Shown piece by piece: positions 27,541 to 36,901 of a stretch of DNA of 64,000 nucleotides (its first letter is position 1; each line of letters begins with the position of its first letter). Position numbers and translations under genes: made by a program. The notes beneath the pieces were generated by a model. It saw only the letters and a list, made by a program, of their open reading frames with translations. It did not search any database and was not told where the DNA came from. This stretch comes from Roseisalinus antarcticus (GTDB taxonomy: Bacteria; Pseudomonadota; Alphaproteobacteria; Rhodobacterales; Rhodobacteraceae), in contig NZ_FWFZ01000019.1 of NCBI RefSeq assembly GCF_900172355.1, forward strand, positions 22,664 to 86,663, in the 5' to 3' direction.

Positions 27541-28608
27541 TCAATCCATCGGGCGGCGGCCGCGCAGAAGCTGGCTGATCGAGACCGCGATGACCAGACC
27601 GCCGCCGTAGAACAGGTTCTGAACGAAACTGTCCACACCGAGGAAGTTCAGCCCCATGATCCCGGTCGACAGGAAGAACACGGCGACAAAGGCGCCGATC
27701 GCGTTGAAACGCCCCGGGTAGATCGCGGTGGAGCCGAGGAACGCCGCCGCGAAGGCGGGCAGCAGAAAGGCCAGCGCCGAGGACGGATCCGACGCCCCGC
27801 GCATGCCGGTGTAGAGGATCCCCGCGAAAGCGGCGAGCGTCGAAGAGGCCACCAGCGCCCCGGTGCGGACCCGGTTCACGTTCACGCCCGACAGCCGCGC
27901 GACCTCGCGCCCGCGCCCGACGAACAGCAGGCGGCGCCCGAGGGCAGTGTGCTGGAACACGTACCAAAGCACCGCCGTCAGCGCGAGCGCGTAGTAGAAG
28001 CCCACCGGGATGCCGAGAAAGCGCGTCAGGATCACCGCGCGGACGAGGTCCATCGAGACCCCCGCGATCGGTGTGCCGCCCGAGATCCAGAGCACTACTC
28101 CGTTGATGAAATACCCTGTCCCCAGCGTGACGATCAGGGAATGGATGCCGAAATAGAGGATGAACAGCGCGTTGATGAAACCGATCGCCGCCCCCGCCAT
28201 CAACGCGATCAGCATCGCTGACCCGATGGGATAGCCCAGCCGCACGTTCAGCACCGCGATCAGCATGGACGATATGGCCATCACGCTGGCGACGCTCAGG
28301 TCGAAATCTCCGGTGGTCAGCGGGATGATCAGCGCCAGCGTCAGCACCACGATCATCGCGTTCGACCCCAGCATCGTGGCGTAGGAGTTCCAGGAAAACA
28401 TCTGCTCGGGCCGGAAGGCGCCCAGGATCAGGATGATCAGCACCCAGGCCGCCAGCAGGCCGTAACGCTCCGCCCAGTCCTTCAGGCCCGTGCCGGTTCG
28501 CGCCGTGCGGGTCTCGGTCGTTGCCTCGAGCCGGGCGAGCTTGGCCTCCAGCTCGGCGATCCGGGCGTCGTAATCGGCCATGTCGGCGCGTGTGTCCGTA
28601 GGGCTCAT
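27541..28608 (-). CDS. Ribose/sugar-type ABC transporter permease
   Basis: 355 aa, RbsC/BPD_transp_2 family with about ten helices (ILIILGAFRPEQMFSW, then PLTTGDFDLSVASVMAISSM with the GxFDLSVG-like family segment, and FLLPAFAAAFLGSTAIYPGRFN). The N-terminal 45 residues form a predicted coiled coil (ARIAELEAKLARLEATTET), an uncommon addition. It is the last gene of an eight-gene operon and would form a homodimeric channel with the ATPase encoded upstream. Confidence 0.88.
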   Translation of the reverse strand: MSPTDTRADMADYDARIAELEAKLARLEATTETRTARTGTGLKDWAERYGLLAAWVLIILILGAFRPEQMFSWNSYATMLGSNAMIVVLTLALIIPLTTGDFDLSVASVMAISSMLIAVLNVRLGYPIGSAMLIALMAGAAIGFINALFILYFGIHSLIVTLGTGYFINGVVLWISGGTPIAGVSMDLVRAVILTRFLGIPVGFYYALALTAVLWYVFQHTALGRRLLFVGRGREVARLSGVNVNRVRTGALVASSTLAAFAGILYTGMRGASDPSSALAFLLPAFAAAFLGSTAIYPGRFNAIGAFVAVFFLSTGIMGLNFLGVDSFVQNLFYGGGLVIAVSISQLLRGRRPMD

Positions 28609-28618
28609 GCGGTCTCTC

Positions 28619-30181
28619 TCAGGCTGAAAGGCTGGTGGAGCGGAAGCAATGCTCGGCGATGTCGGTCTTGGTCAGCTGCTCGCCGGTCAGTTCGGCGACG
28701 ATGCCGCCCCGGGCGAAGATCAGCACGCGGTGGCAGATCTGGGCAAGCTGGTCGTAATCGGTCGAAGCGATCACGATGGCGGCGCCGCCCTCCGCCGCCC
28801 GGTCGAGCATCGACCAGAGCGTCTGGCGCGCACCCACGTCGACGCCCTGGGTCGGCTCGTCCAGCAGAAGAAGCCGGGGGTCCGTCTGTAACCACTTGGC
28901 CATCAGGGCCTTTTGCGCGTTGCCGCCGGACAGGGCCGACAGCGGCAACGCGGGCAGGTTGGGCTTGACCCCGGCCTCGGCGCCAAGCTGGCCGGCGTGG
29001 GAGTCAATACCGGCGGTGGTCAGGCCGAAGGCGCTGCGAAGGCGTTCGAACACCGGCATGGCGACATTGTCTCCGACCGAAAGAGAGCCGACACCGGCCT
29101 GCCCCAGCCGGTCGGCGGGCAGATAGGCGATGCCGCGGGCGAGGGCGGATTGCGGGTCGATGAGGGGCAGGGGGGTCCCGCGCCCGTGCAGGCGCAGACG
29201 GCCGCCCTCGGCCCTGGCCGCGCCATAGAGCAGCGCGGGCACCCGGTCGGCGCCCGATCCGATCAGGCCGGTCAGGCCCAGGATCTCTCCGGTGCCGACG
29301 GAAAAGCTCAGGGGACCGAGACCCGGTGCTGCGAGGTCCTCGATTTCGGCGGCGGTCTCCTTGGGGTGGGCGGTGCGGGCGCCGTAGTCGTCCAGGCTGC
29401 GGCCGATGATGCGTTCGACAAAGGCGTCGTGCGACGTGCTCGCGGTATCCACGGTGTCGATCAGGTGGCCGTCGCGCAGGATGGTGGCGCGGTCGGTGAT
29501 CTCGCGCACCTCGTCCACGTCGTGGCTGACAAAGACGACCGACGCGCCGGTGGCGGTGCAGCGGCGGACGAGATCGAAGAGCTGCTCGACGCCCGCGCGC
29601 GGCAGGAATGGCGTGGGTTCGTCCAGCACAAGCACACCCGGGCGGTCGGCATGGTCCTTGGCGGCCCTCTGCAGGTCGACGTAGGCCCGCACGATCGCCA
29701 GCAGCGCCTGCTGGACGGCCGACAGCGTTCCGACCTCGGCCCTGGGGTCGAGGGACAGGTTGAAGCGGGCGAAGGTCTCGGCGGCCTCGCGATGGGCGCC
29801 GCGCCAGTCGATGGCCCAATTGGCCCCGGTGGCCAGATCGCCGAGGTTGAGGTTCTCGGTCACCGACAGCGACGGGATCAGCCCGAGGTGCTGGTGAACG
29901 AAGGCCAGACCAAGCTCGCGCACCCGCGCACCGGGGATCGGCAGCGGCACGGCACGGCCGTAAAGGCGCACCTGCGCCCCCGGCTCGGGCGTATGAAACC
30001 CTGCGAGGACCTTGATCAGCGTGGACTTGCCCGATCCGTTGGACCCAAGAAGCCCGTGCACCTCGCCCCGCGCGACGGTCAGAGACACGTCATCAAGGGC
30101 GGTGGCGCCGCCGAACCGCTTGGTCAGGTGCTGGATGTCGAGGGCGGCGGTGTCGCCGCCCCCGGTCATGGCTGCGGTCAC
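28619..30181 (-). CDS. Ribose/sugar-type ABC transporter ATPase (two NBDs)
   Basis: 520 aa, RbsA-like tandem ATPase. The first NBD has Walker A LLGSNGSGKSTLIK near residue 43, a degenerate signature LSAVQQALLA and Walker B VLVLDEPTPFL. The second has a degenerate P-loop (GLIGSGADRVPALL), as in RbsA, but a canonical signature LSGGNAQKALMAKWL and LLLLDEPTQGVDVGARQ. The start is a GTG at 30181 overlapping the binding-protein stop (GTGA); an ATG 12 bases later is the alternative. It energises uptake by the adjacent permease. Confidence 0.9.
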   Translation of the reverse strand: MTAAMTGGGDTAALDIQHLTKRFGGATALDDVSLTVARGEVHGLLGSNGSGKSTLIKVLAGFHTPEPGAQVRLYGRAVPLPIPGARVRELGLAFVHQHLGLIPSLSVTENLNLGDLATGANWAIDWRGAHREAAETFARFNLSLDPRAEVGTLSAVQQALLAIVRAYVDLQRAAKDHADRPGVLVLDEPTPFLPRAGVEQLFDLVRRCTATGASVVFVSHDVDEVREITDRATILRDGHLIDTVDTASTSHDAFVERIIGRSLDDYGARTAHPKETAAEIEDLAAPGLGPLSFSVGTGEILGLTGLIGSGADRVPALLYGAARAEGGRLRLHGRGTPLPLIDPQSALARGIAYLPADRLGQAGVGSLSVGDNVAMPVFERLRSAFGLTTAGIDSHAGQLGAEAGVKPNLPALPLSALSGGNAQKALMAKWLQTDPRLLLLDEPTQGVDVGARQTLWSMLDRAAEGGAAIVIASTDYDQLAQICHRVLIFARGGIVAELTGEQLTKTDIAEHCFRSTSLSA

Positions 30182-31260
30182 TCGATACCCCAGAGCGCCT
30201 TGAAGCCCTCGATATGCACGTCGCCGTAGCCGTCGTCGAAGGTTGCGGGGATGCCCGCGGTCTCGACGTTCTCATCGGTGAAGATGAAGGCGGGCGTGTT
30301 CAGCGTCGTCACCGGATCGAGGCCGCAGAGCAGGCGCATGTTGGCGTCGGTGCCGGCCATGCCGACCCAGCCGAGGCTCTCGCCCACGTTCATCTCGACG
30401 ATGTCGCCGTCGCGCATCATGTCCAGCACGAAGGGCGTGCCGTTGTAGCTGACGATCTTGGCGTCGGACCTGGCGATCTGGATCGCGGGCACGATGAACT
30501 GCGACATGGAATCGTAGACCGGCAGGACGTAGTTAATCGACGGATCCTGAAGCAGCGCGTTCTGCACCGCGCCCTGTCCCTGCGTCGCCCAGTCATTGAC
30601 CGGCACGTTGATGTAACGCGTCGTGCACTCGGGGCAGTTCTCTTCCAGATAGCCGAGGATCGAGTCCCGCAGCGGCGCGGTCGGCGTGATCTCGTCAGGG
30701 CCGAGGACCAGCGCGTTCACCTGTCCGACGGTCTGGACCATGGTCCAGGCGGCGATGATCTGACCGACCGTGACATAGTCCACGTTGCCCGCACCGTCCA
30801 TGAAATCGGGGATTTCCTGGGTGGTGGCGTCCCAGTTGTGCGTGGCCGTCACAAGTAGGCCGGCATCGCGGGCCTCGGTGATCTGCGGCACCAGGAATTC
30901 GGGCGGCAGGCCGCCTTGCATGTCGATCAGGCTGTAGCCCTCGGCGACGGCGGTGTTGATGCCCTGGATCCAGCCGGCCGGGTCCATCTGCGTCTCCCAG
31001 GCGCGCAGGTCGAAGCCGACGATCTCGGCCGCCTGCACGAAGCCGTCCGAGATCGCCTGGTTGAACGGGTTGGCGTTGGTCAGCGGGATGACGAACATCG
31101 ACTTGTCGGCCATGCAGGCCCTGGCGTCGAACGCGGGCCCGGGGGCGGTGAAGGTGGGGGCCGAGCTGTACTGGTCGATCAGGGCCTGCGCGGCCTCCAT
31201 GTCGGCGAGGGCGGGCCCCGCGAGGGCTGTGGCCCCGAGGGCCAGAAGGATGCGGTTCAT
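30178..31260 (-). CDS. Periplasmic substrate-binding protein, sugar-type (Peripla_BP_4)
   Basis: 360 aa. Residues 1-19 are a signal peptide (ILLALGATALAGPALA). The mature protein follows the RbsB-like fold: MFVIPLTNANPFNQAISDGFVQAAEIVGFDLRAW, LIDMQGGLPPEFLVPQ, and VGESLGWVGMAGTDANMRLL. Four cysteines (ACMADK, ENCPECTT, LLCGLD) could form disulfides. Although family members bind sugars, operon context with cyclic amidases suggests a cyclic amide or nucleobase-derived ligand. It overlaps both neighbours by 4 bp. Confidence 0.87.
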   Translation of the reverse strand: MNRILLALGATALAGPALADMEAAQALIDQYSSAPTFTAPGPAFDARACMADKSMFVIPLTNANPFNQAISDGFVQAAEIVGFDLRAWETQMDPAGWIQGINTAVAEGYSLIDMQGGLPPEFLVPQITEARDAGLLVTATHNWDATTQEIPDFMDGAGNVDYVTVGQIIAAWTMVQTVGQVNALVLGPDEITPTAPLRDSILGYLEENCPECTTRYINVPVNDWATQGQGAVQNALLQDPSINYVLPVYDSMSQFIVPAIQIARSDAKIVSYNGTPFVLDMMRDGDIVEMNVGESLGWVGMAGTDANMRLLCGLDPVTTLNTPAFIFTDENVETAGIPATFDDGYGDVHIEGFKALWGIE

Positions 31261-31907
31261 GTGGTCTCTCCCGTGCTGGTTTCTTTGAGGTAGGCGAGCG
31301 CCGCGTCGGTGGTCAGTAGGTCGGCGTACTTGGCGCTCATGTCGTAGAGGTTCGCCTGGTGCGGGCCGTCGGCCCGGTCACCCACGGCATCCTCGACCAC
31401 GAGGGTGACGAGGCCGTGGGAAATGCTGTCGATGCAGGTCGCGCGGACGCAGCCCGAGGTGGTGACCCCCGCCAGCAGCAACGTATCCACCTTCAGCCAG
31501 TGCAGCGTCGCGGCCAGCGACGTGCCGAAGAAGCCCGACGGATACTGCTTTTCGATAACGATGTCGCCGGCCTCGTAGGTCAGCGGCGAGGCGAGTTTCT
31601 GGGTTTCGGCGCCCGCGTCGAAACAGGCCAGCGCCGGCACCTTGGCATAGAACGCGCCGCCGTTCGCGCCGCCCGGCTGATACTTCACCTGCGTGAAGAT
31701 CAGTGGGATGCCCGCCGCCCGCGCCCCGGCCGCCAGACGCACGGCGTTGTCGAGCGCGGTCTGGCAGCCCTCGCCGCCGTAGAGCGGCGAGCCCTCGTCG
31801 AAATAGGCCACGGCGAAGTCGATCATCAGCACAGCCGGCCGGGTGCCCCAGCGTTGACGCGCGTGATAGCCCGCGCGGCTGTAATTGGTATCGAGGTCTT
31901 CGGACAT
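31257..31907 (-). CDS. Isochorismatase-fold amidohydrolase (N-carbamoylsarcosine amidase-like)
   Basis: 216 aa. The Asp-Lys-Cys triad is visible: LMIDFAVAYF (Asp near 30), FTQVKYQPGG with the following AKVPAL segment (Lys), and LLLAGVTTSGCVRATCIDSISHG (nucleophile Cys). The TTSGCVRAT block and the YFDEGSPLYGG loop are as in N-carbamoylsarcosine and maleamate amidohydrolases, which release ammonia from carbamoyl or amide groups. Its place directly after hyuA/hyuB suggests it hydrolyses their ring-opened product. It is translationally coupled to the binding-protein gene (ATGA). Confidence 0.82.
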   Translation of the reverse strand: MSEDLDTNYSRAGYHARQRWGTRPAVLMIDFAVAYFDEGSPLYGGEGCQTALDNAVRLAAGARAAGIPLIFTQVKYQPGGANGGAFYAKVPALACFDAGAETQKLASPLTYEAGDIVIEKQYPSGFFGTSLAATLHWLKVDTLLLAGVTTSGCVRATCIDSISHGLVTLVVEDAVGDRADGPHQANLYDMSAKYADLLTTDAALAYLKETSTGETT

Positions 31908-31920
31908 GGCGGTCGGCTCC

Positions 31921-33813
31921 TTATTCGGCGGCGGTTCGGAACTGGGCGCGGAACACCGGGTCGACCGGTGGCTTGAAGCCGGTCTCTTTCTCGGCCCGGG
32001 CCTTGAGCTCCTTGATCGAGCCGAAGCCGCGGTTGAAGAGTTCGGTTCCGCCGCGCTTGGCCGCCATCTCCTTGCGGAGCTTGGCGGTGGCGCTTTCGTC
32101 CACCGCGCCGCCCTTGATGACCACGCCGTAGCGCCGGGCACCGTCGATCGTCACGAGGTGCCGCTTGACGTCCAGCAGCACCGCCGCGGTCTCGCGCTCC
32201 AGCGGGTCGCCCCAGCCGCCGCCGCCCCAGGTGTTGAAATGCAGGATGTCGCCGGGCATGACCTTCACCCGGTCGCACTTGGATGGGATGTTCTCGGTCG
32301 TGCCGTCCTTGCGCACCAGCGTCTTGGTGGAGCGCATCCCCGGCTCGCCGCCGTTCACGCCCCAGGGGTAGGTCAGCCAGCGGTCGTCATGGATTGAGAC
32401 CTCGCCCTCCTCCAGCAGTTCGTAGGCGATGGTGATGCCGTTGCCGCCACGGTGCTTGCCCGCACCGCCCGAATCCGGGATCGTCGCATAGGTGCGGATG
32501 CGCAGTGGAAAGTAAGCCTCCAGGAACTCGTTGGGGACGTTGGTGAAGGCGGGCCACATGGAATGGCCGTCGGGGCCGTCGCCTACCGGCCGGCCGGGCA
32601 CGCCGCCGAACCCGATCTGGAACAGCTGATACCACTCGCCGCCCTTGTCGAAGCCGGAATACATGAAATGCGGGCTGTCCGAGAAGCCGGCTGCGTTGAG
32701 CGCGTCGGGCGCCCCCTGGCCCAGCAACCCGCCCATCAGGTCGAAGATCCGGCCCAGCATGTGCGTGCGGCACGACAGGGCCGCGGGCTTTTTAGGCTTC
32801 AGGATGCAGCCTTCGGGTATATGGACCTCGACCAGGTCGTAGAAGCCGTCGTTGAACAGGATCTGCGGATCGAAGAGGTTGATCGTGAACGCCCCGAAGA
32901 ACATCTTGAACATCTCTTCGTTGAGCAGGAAGTTGATCGACGAAAACGATTGCGGGTCCGAGGCGGAGAAGTCGAAGATCGCCTTCTCGCCCTCGCGGTG
33001 CAGGGTGCAGGCGATCTTGTAGGGGCCGTTGCCCATGCCGTCGTCGTCGATCCAGTCGTGGAATTCCGCCTTCTTGCCGTCCTTGGCCTCGGGAATGATC
33101 ATCTGGATGATCGCGCCCATGGCGACCTTGTTGCGGTCCAGCATGTCCCACATCGCGCTGATGTAGGTATCGGCCCCGAAGCGGTCGATGTTCTCGCGGA
33201 CCCGCCGTTCCGCCAGGCGCAGGGCGGCGATGATGGCGTAGAAGTCCGACTTGTTCCACTCGGGCATCCGGGTGTTGGCCAGCAGGATGTTGAGAATGTC
33301 CTGTTGCACCTCGCCGCCGCGATAGATCTTGGTGGGCGGAACGATGACGCCTTCCTCGTAGATCATCTTGGCGTCGGTCGGCAGCGAGCCCGGCACCTTG
33401 CCGCCCACGTCGGTCATGTGGCCGAACATCGCGGCCCAGCTGACCAGCTTGCCCTCGTGAAAGATCGGCATCATCAGCAGCCAGTCGTTCAGGTGGCTGA
33501 CCGCGCCGTTGCAGGAATAGGGGTCGTTGGTGATGAAGATGTCGCCATCCTCGATCGTGCCTTCATAGCCGTTGATGAAGCCGTAGAGGAAAGAGCCGAA
33601 CTGGCCCACGACCATCTTGCCCTCCTGGTTGGCGATCATCGGGAAGGCGTCGTGCTGTTCGCGGATGCCGGGGCTCATGGCGGTGCGGAACAGCACCGCG
33701 TCCATCTCGTTGCGCGCGTTGCGCAGGGCGTTTTCCACGATGTCGAGCGTGATCAGGTCGACGTCGACGCGGCTGAAGGGGGCGGGGTTGGTTTCGATGA
33801 TGCGTGCGGGCAT
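31921..33813 (-). CDS. hyuB: HyuB: ATP-dependent cyclic amidase (hydantoinase/oxoprolinase) B subunit
   Basis: 630 aa. The family start DLITLDIVENALRNARNEMDAVLFRTAMSPGIREQHDAFP, then FITNDPYSCNGAVSHLNDW, GGKVPGSLPTDAKMIYEEG and GGAGKHRGGNGITIAYELLE define Hydantoinase_B. With HyuA it forms N-methylhydantoinase, 5-oxoprolinase, caprolactamase or acetone-carboxylase-like complexes that couple ATP hydrolysis to ring opening or carboxylation. It begins 4 bp after the hyuA stop and ends 13 bp before the amidohydrolase. The symbol is by family; the substrate is unproven. Confidence 0.88.
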   Translation of the reverse strand: MPARIIETNPAPFSRVDVDLITLDIVENALRNARNEMDAVLFRTAMSPGIREQHDAFPMIANQEGKMVVGQFGSFLYGFINGYEGTIEDGDIFITNDPYSCNGAVSHLNDWLLMMPIFHEGKLVSWAAMFGHMTDVGGKVPGSLPTDAKMIYEEGVIVPPTKIYRGGEVQQDILNILLANTRMPEWNKSDFYAIIAALRLAERRVRENIDRFGADTYISAMWDMLDRNKVAMGAIIQMIIPEAKDGKKAEFHDWIDDDGMGNGPYKIACTLHREGEKAIFDFSASDPQSFSSINFLLNEEMFKMFFGAFTINLFDPQILFNDGFYDLVEVHIPEGCILKPKKPAALSCRTHMLGRIFDLMGGLLGQGAPDALNAAGFSDSPHFMYSGFDKGGEWYQLFQIGFGGVPGRPVGDGPDGHSMWPAFTNVPNEFLEAYFPLRIRTYATIPDSGGAGKHRGGNGITIAYELLEEGEVSIHDDRWLTYPWGVNGGEPGMRSTKTLVRKDGTTENIPSKCDRVKVMPGDILHFNTWGGGGWGDPLERETAAVLLDVKRHLVTIDGARRYGVVIKGGAVDESATAKLRKEMAAKRGGTELFNRGFGSIKELKARAEKETGFKPPVDPVFRAQFRTAAE

Positions 33814-33817
33814 GGGT

Positions 33818-36022
33818 TCAGCCTTTCGCCTTTTCGTGGCCCTCGGGCCAGATGAGGATGTTGCCGACGGCGTCGATGATGCCGACGTGGCCGGGAAGAA
33901 TGACGGAGGTGCTGTCCATCTCGGTCACGACGGCGGGGCCGTCGACCCGGTTGCCGGGACGCAGCTTCGATCGGTCGTAGATATAGCCCTCGCGCCAGGC
34001 GCCGTCGGCATAGATCCGGGTGGGCTGGACGCGGGCGCCACGTGAGTCGGTGCCGGTGTCCTCGGCCCGGGTCTCGATGAAGTTCTTCTCGGCCCCCTGC
34101 ACGACCGCGCGCAGGCCGACCAGCTCGTGCTCGGCGTCGAGCGCGAAGGTAAAGAGCTGCTCGTGTTCGGCGTCGAAGCGGCGGGCGATGCCGGCGATCC
34201 CCTCCTTGTCGAAAGTGTCGGGTGTGAGGTCGACGGTCAGCTTCATGCCCTGACCCTTGTACCGGATGTCGACCTGATAGAGCACGTCCTGCTCGCTGCG
34301 GCTGACGCCGTCCTCCGCGAGCGTTTCGGCGGCCTGGTCGGTCAGGTCGGCCAGCATCTTGCCGATTTCGCGGTCGGTGGTGGCCGAGACGGCGGTGACA
34401 TAGGTCTGGCTCGCCTCGTTGCGCATCCGCGTGGTCGCGTCGCCATAGGCACAGAGCACCCCGGGGCCTGGGGGGACGATCGCGGGCCAGGAATTGACCA
34501 GCCGCGCCAGCGCGTTGGCATGGAGCGGCCCGGCGCCGCCAAAGCCGATCAGGGCAAAGTCGCGGGGATCATATCCCTGTTCGACCGACACCAGTCGCAG
34601 CGCACCGACCATGTTCTCGTTGACGATGCGGATGATGCCTTCGGCGGCGTCCTCTACGGTCAGGTCCATGCCGTCGGCGACCTTCTTGACCGCGGCGGCG
34701 GCCAGGTCGCGCGAGATATCCATGTCGCCGCCGAGTTTCGCGTCCGACGGCAGATAGCCCAGCACCACGTTGGCGTCGGTCACCGTCGGCTCTTCGCCGC
34801 CCTTCTTGTAGGCGGCGGGGCCCGGGACGGCGCCGGCCGATTGCGGCCCCACGCGCAGCGCCTTGGTCAGCTGCGGCACATAGGCGATGGAGCCGCCGCC
34901 GGCGCCCACGGTGCGCACGTCGATGGAGGGTGCGCGCACGGTGACGTCGCCCACCCGGGTCTCGCGCCGGGTGCGCGCGGTCTGGTTCTCGATCAGGGCC
35001 ACGTCGGTCGAGGTGCCGCCCATGTCGAAGGTCAGCAGGTTCTTGAACCCCGATTGCTTGGCGATCCAGACAGCCCCCGAGACGCCGCCGGCCGGCCCCG
35101 ACATCAACAGGTTGACGGGCGCATCCATCGCCGACTGGGCCGACGACAGACCGCCGTCGGAGCGCAGGATCTGCAGCATCACGTCGGCGCCCATGCGCGA
35201 CTTCAGCTCTCCTTCGAGGTTGCGGACGTATTTCGACACGACGGGGCGCACGTAGGAATTGACCACGGTGGTCTCGGTCCGTTCGTATTCGTACATCTCC
35301 GGCATGACCGCGGCGGAGGTGGAAACCGGGATGTCCGGCGCGATCTCCTGGGCGATCTCGGCGATCCGGCGTTCATGCGCGTCGTTGGCATAGGCGTTGA
35401 ACAGCGCGATGGTCAGTGCCTCGATCCCCGATTTCAGAAGCGTCTTCAGTTCCTTGCGGATCTGCGCCTCGTCCAGCGGCACCAGGACGTTGCCCTGTGC
35501 GTCCATCCGCTCGTCGGCCTCGATGGTCAGCTCCAGCGGGGCCAGGGGGGCGGTCTTGTTCCAGATCACCCAGCCGCCCAGCCCGCCGGGCACGAAGGAC
35601 CGCGCGATCTGCAGCGTGTCGCGATAGCCCTTGGTCGTGACCAGCCCCACCAGTGCGCCCGAGCCGGTGAGCACGGTGTTGGTGGCCACGGTCGTGCCGT
35701 GCATCACCTCGGCGATGTCGGTGGGGTCGATCCCGGCCTCGCGGCAGATCTTCTCGATCCCGTTCAGAACCCCGCGAGAGCTGTCTTCGGGCGTCGAGGG
35801 GACCTTGGCCGTGAACGTCCGCCCGTTCTTTTCGTCGAGCAGAAGCAGGTCGGTGAAGGTGCCGCCCACGTCCACGCCCAGTCGCAGGCCCGCCGCGCGG
35901 GACAGCCGGGTGGAGCTGCGCAACGGCGCCGGCCCGGTGCCGCCCTCGACGCGGGACAGCCGCTCTTCGAGGGCCTTCAGCCGCTCCTCGTATCGCCGGA
36001 TCAGGTCGTCTGTGGTGGTCAT
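33818..36022 (-). CDS. hyuA: HyuA: ATP-dependent cyclic amidase (hydantoinase/oxoprolinase) A subunit
   Basis: 734 aa. The actin-like ATPase signatures are LGVDVGGTFTDLLLLD near residue 50 and LLTFDMGGTSTDVALI near 345; others are VMHGTTVATNTVL, the GAGGGSIAYV loop and FALIGFGGAGPLHANALA. Residues 1-30 form an extra coiled-coil helix (RRYEERLKALEERLSRVEGG) not typical for the family. This subunit binds ATP and phosphorylates the ring carbonyl; HyuB completes turnover. Close order with hyuB and a carbamoyl amidohydrolase matches N-methylhydantoin or hydantoin catabolism best, but a lactam remains possible. Confidence 0.88.
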   Translation of the reverse strand: MTTTDDLIRRYEERLKALEERLSRVEGGTGPAPLRSSTRLSRAAGLRLGVDVGGTFTDLLLLDEKNGRTFTAKVPSTPEDSSRGVLNGIEKICREAGIDPTDIAEVMHGTTVATNTVLTGSGALVGLVTTKGYRDTLQIARSFVPGGLGGWVIWNKTAPLAPLELTIEADERMDAQGNVLVPLDEAQIRKELKTLLKSGIEALTIALFNAYANDAHERRIAEIAQEIAPDIPVSTSAAVMPEMYEYERTETTVVNSYVRPVVSKYVRNLEGELKSRMGADVMLQILRSDGGLSSAQSAMDAPVNLLMSGPAGGVSGAVWIAKQSGFKNLLTFDMGGTSTDVALIENQTARTRRETRVGDVTVRAPSIDVRTVGAGGGSIAYVPQLTKALRVGPQSAGAVPGPAAYKKGGEEPTVTDANVVLGYLPSDAKLGGDMDISRDLAAAAVKKVADGMDLTVEDAAEGIIRIVNENMVGALRLVSVEQGYDPRDFALIGFGGAGPLHANALARLVNSWPAIVPPGPGVLCAYGDATTRMRNEASQTYVTAVSATTDREIGKMLADLTDQAAETLAEDGVSRSEQDVLYQVDIRYKGQGMKLTVDLTPDTFDKEGIAGIARRFDAEHEQLFTFALDAEHELVGLRAVVQGAEKNFIETRAEDTGTDSRGARVQPTRIYADGAWREGYIYDRSKLRPGNRVDGPAVVTEMDSTSVILPGHVGIIDAVGNILIWPEGHEKAKG

Positions 36023-36034
36023 TCCTCGTCTCCC

Positions 36035-36898
36035 CTAGCGACCGAACAGCCGTGCCCAGAAACCGCGCCGCGGGGGCGTCGCATCCGATGACAAAGCCAT
36101 TGCCCGCTCCGACATGGTCAGGGCGCGGTCCACGGTCTTTCTTTGTTGTTCGATTATCCGGCCGCGTTCGGCGACCTCAGCTTCCAGCAGTTCACTTGTC
36201 TCGACGGCCCGGCCCAGGGCCTCGCCCGCGCGCCGGGCGCTGTCCCGGCCCTCTTCGGCCTCGGCCATCGCGCGGTCGAGCAGGTCGATGGCGCGGCCTG
36301 CCGCGGCATCCATCCGCGCGACCCTTTTTTCACTGGCGTTCTGGCTTTCTTCGGCCATGTCCACCGCCCGCGACAGAAGCGCGGCGAGCCGGCTCTGGTC
36401 CGCCGCGCGGTCCTCCATCAGGTCGCCGCTTCGCGCCAGCGCCTCGAGTGCGCGGCCCGTGGTGTCGGCCAGCCGCTCGGCATCCGCGGTGCGGTTCTCC
36501 AGCACGTCGAGCGCCCGGTCCAGCAAACCTTCGAGCCGGGTGCGGTCCATCTCCGCCTCGGCCAGGGCGGCGTCGGCGCGGTCGATGGCGTCGGCCTGCC
36601 GGGCGGCCAGCTCTTCGAGAAGGGCCGCGCGGTCACGCTCGTCCTGTAGTTCCTCGATCTCGTCGAACAGCCCTTCGAGCAGGGCGGCATCGCTGGGCAG
36701 GGCGCCCTCGCGCATCCCTTTTTCCACCTTCTGTGTGCGCACGTCGGTCAGGTCGACCCGCAGCCGCCCTTCGTTGTCGCGCCGGGCGGGGATCAGCCCC
36801 CGCGCCACGGCCTCGCGCACCCGCAGCCGGTGCAGGCCGAGGTGATCGGCGGCCTCTCCGACGGTCAGGAATGCAAGCCGCGCCGCGCCGTCAGACAT
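36035..36898 (-). CDS. HTH/long coiled-coil protein of unknown function in hydantoinase operon
   Basis: 287 aa. Residues 8-50 look like a MerR/excisionase-type winged helix (FLTVGEAADHLGLHRLRVREAVARGL, then a short wing GRLRVDLTDV). Residues 70-262 are nearly all heptad-type helix rich in Ala, Glu, Asp and Arg (repeats such as RAxxLxE and DRAxAEAE). The C terminus has a conserved-looking amphipathic RRGFWARLFGR. It starts 3 bp after the CoA-transferase stop and ends 12 bp before hyuA, so it is made with the enzymes. It might be a DNA-binding scaffold or an assembly factor; I do not recognise a named family. Confidence 0.6.
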   Translation of the reverse strand: MSDGAARLAFLTVGEAADHLGLHRLRVREAVARGLIPARRDNEGRLRVDLTDVRTQKVEKGMREGALPSDAALLEGLFDEIEELQDERDRAALLEELAARQADAIDRADAALAEAEMDRTRLEGLLDRALDVLENRTADAERLADTTGRALEALARSGDLMEDRAADQSRLAALLSRAVDMAEESQNASEKRVARMDAAAGRAIDLLDRAMAEAEEGRDSARRAGEALGRAVETSELLEAEVAERGRIIEQQRKTVDRALTMSERAMALSSDATPPRRGFWARLFGR

Positions 36899-36901
36899 GG
36901 A

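Noticed and set aside
34127..36091. A 654-codon plus-strand frame opposite hyuA
   Set aside because: His/Gly/Asp-rich shadow of the hydantoinase gene; no start context or family match.
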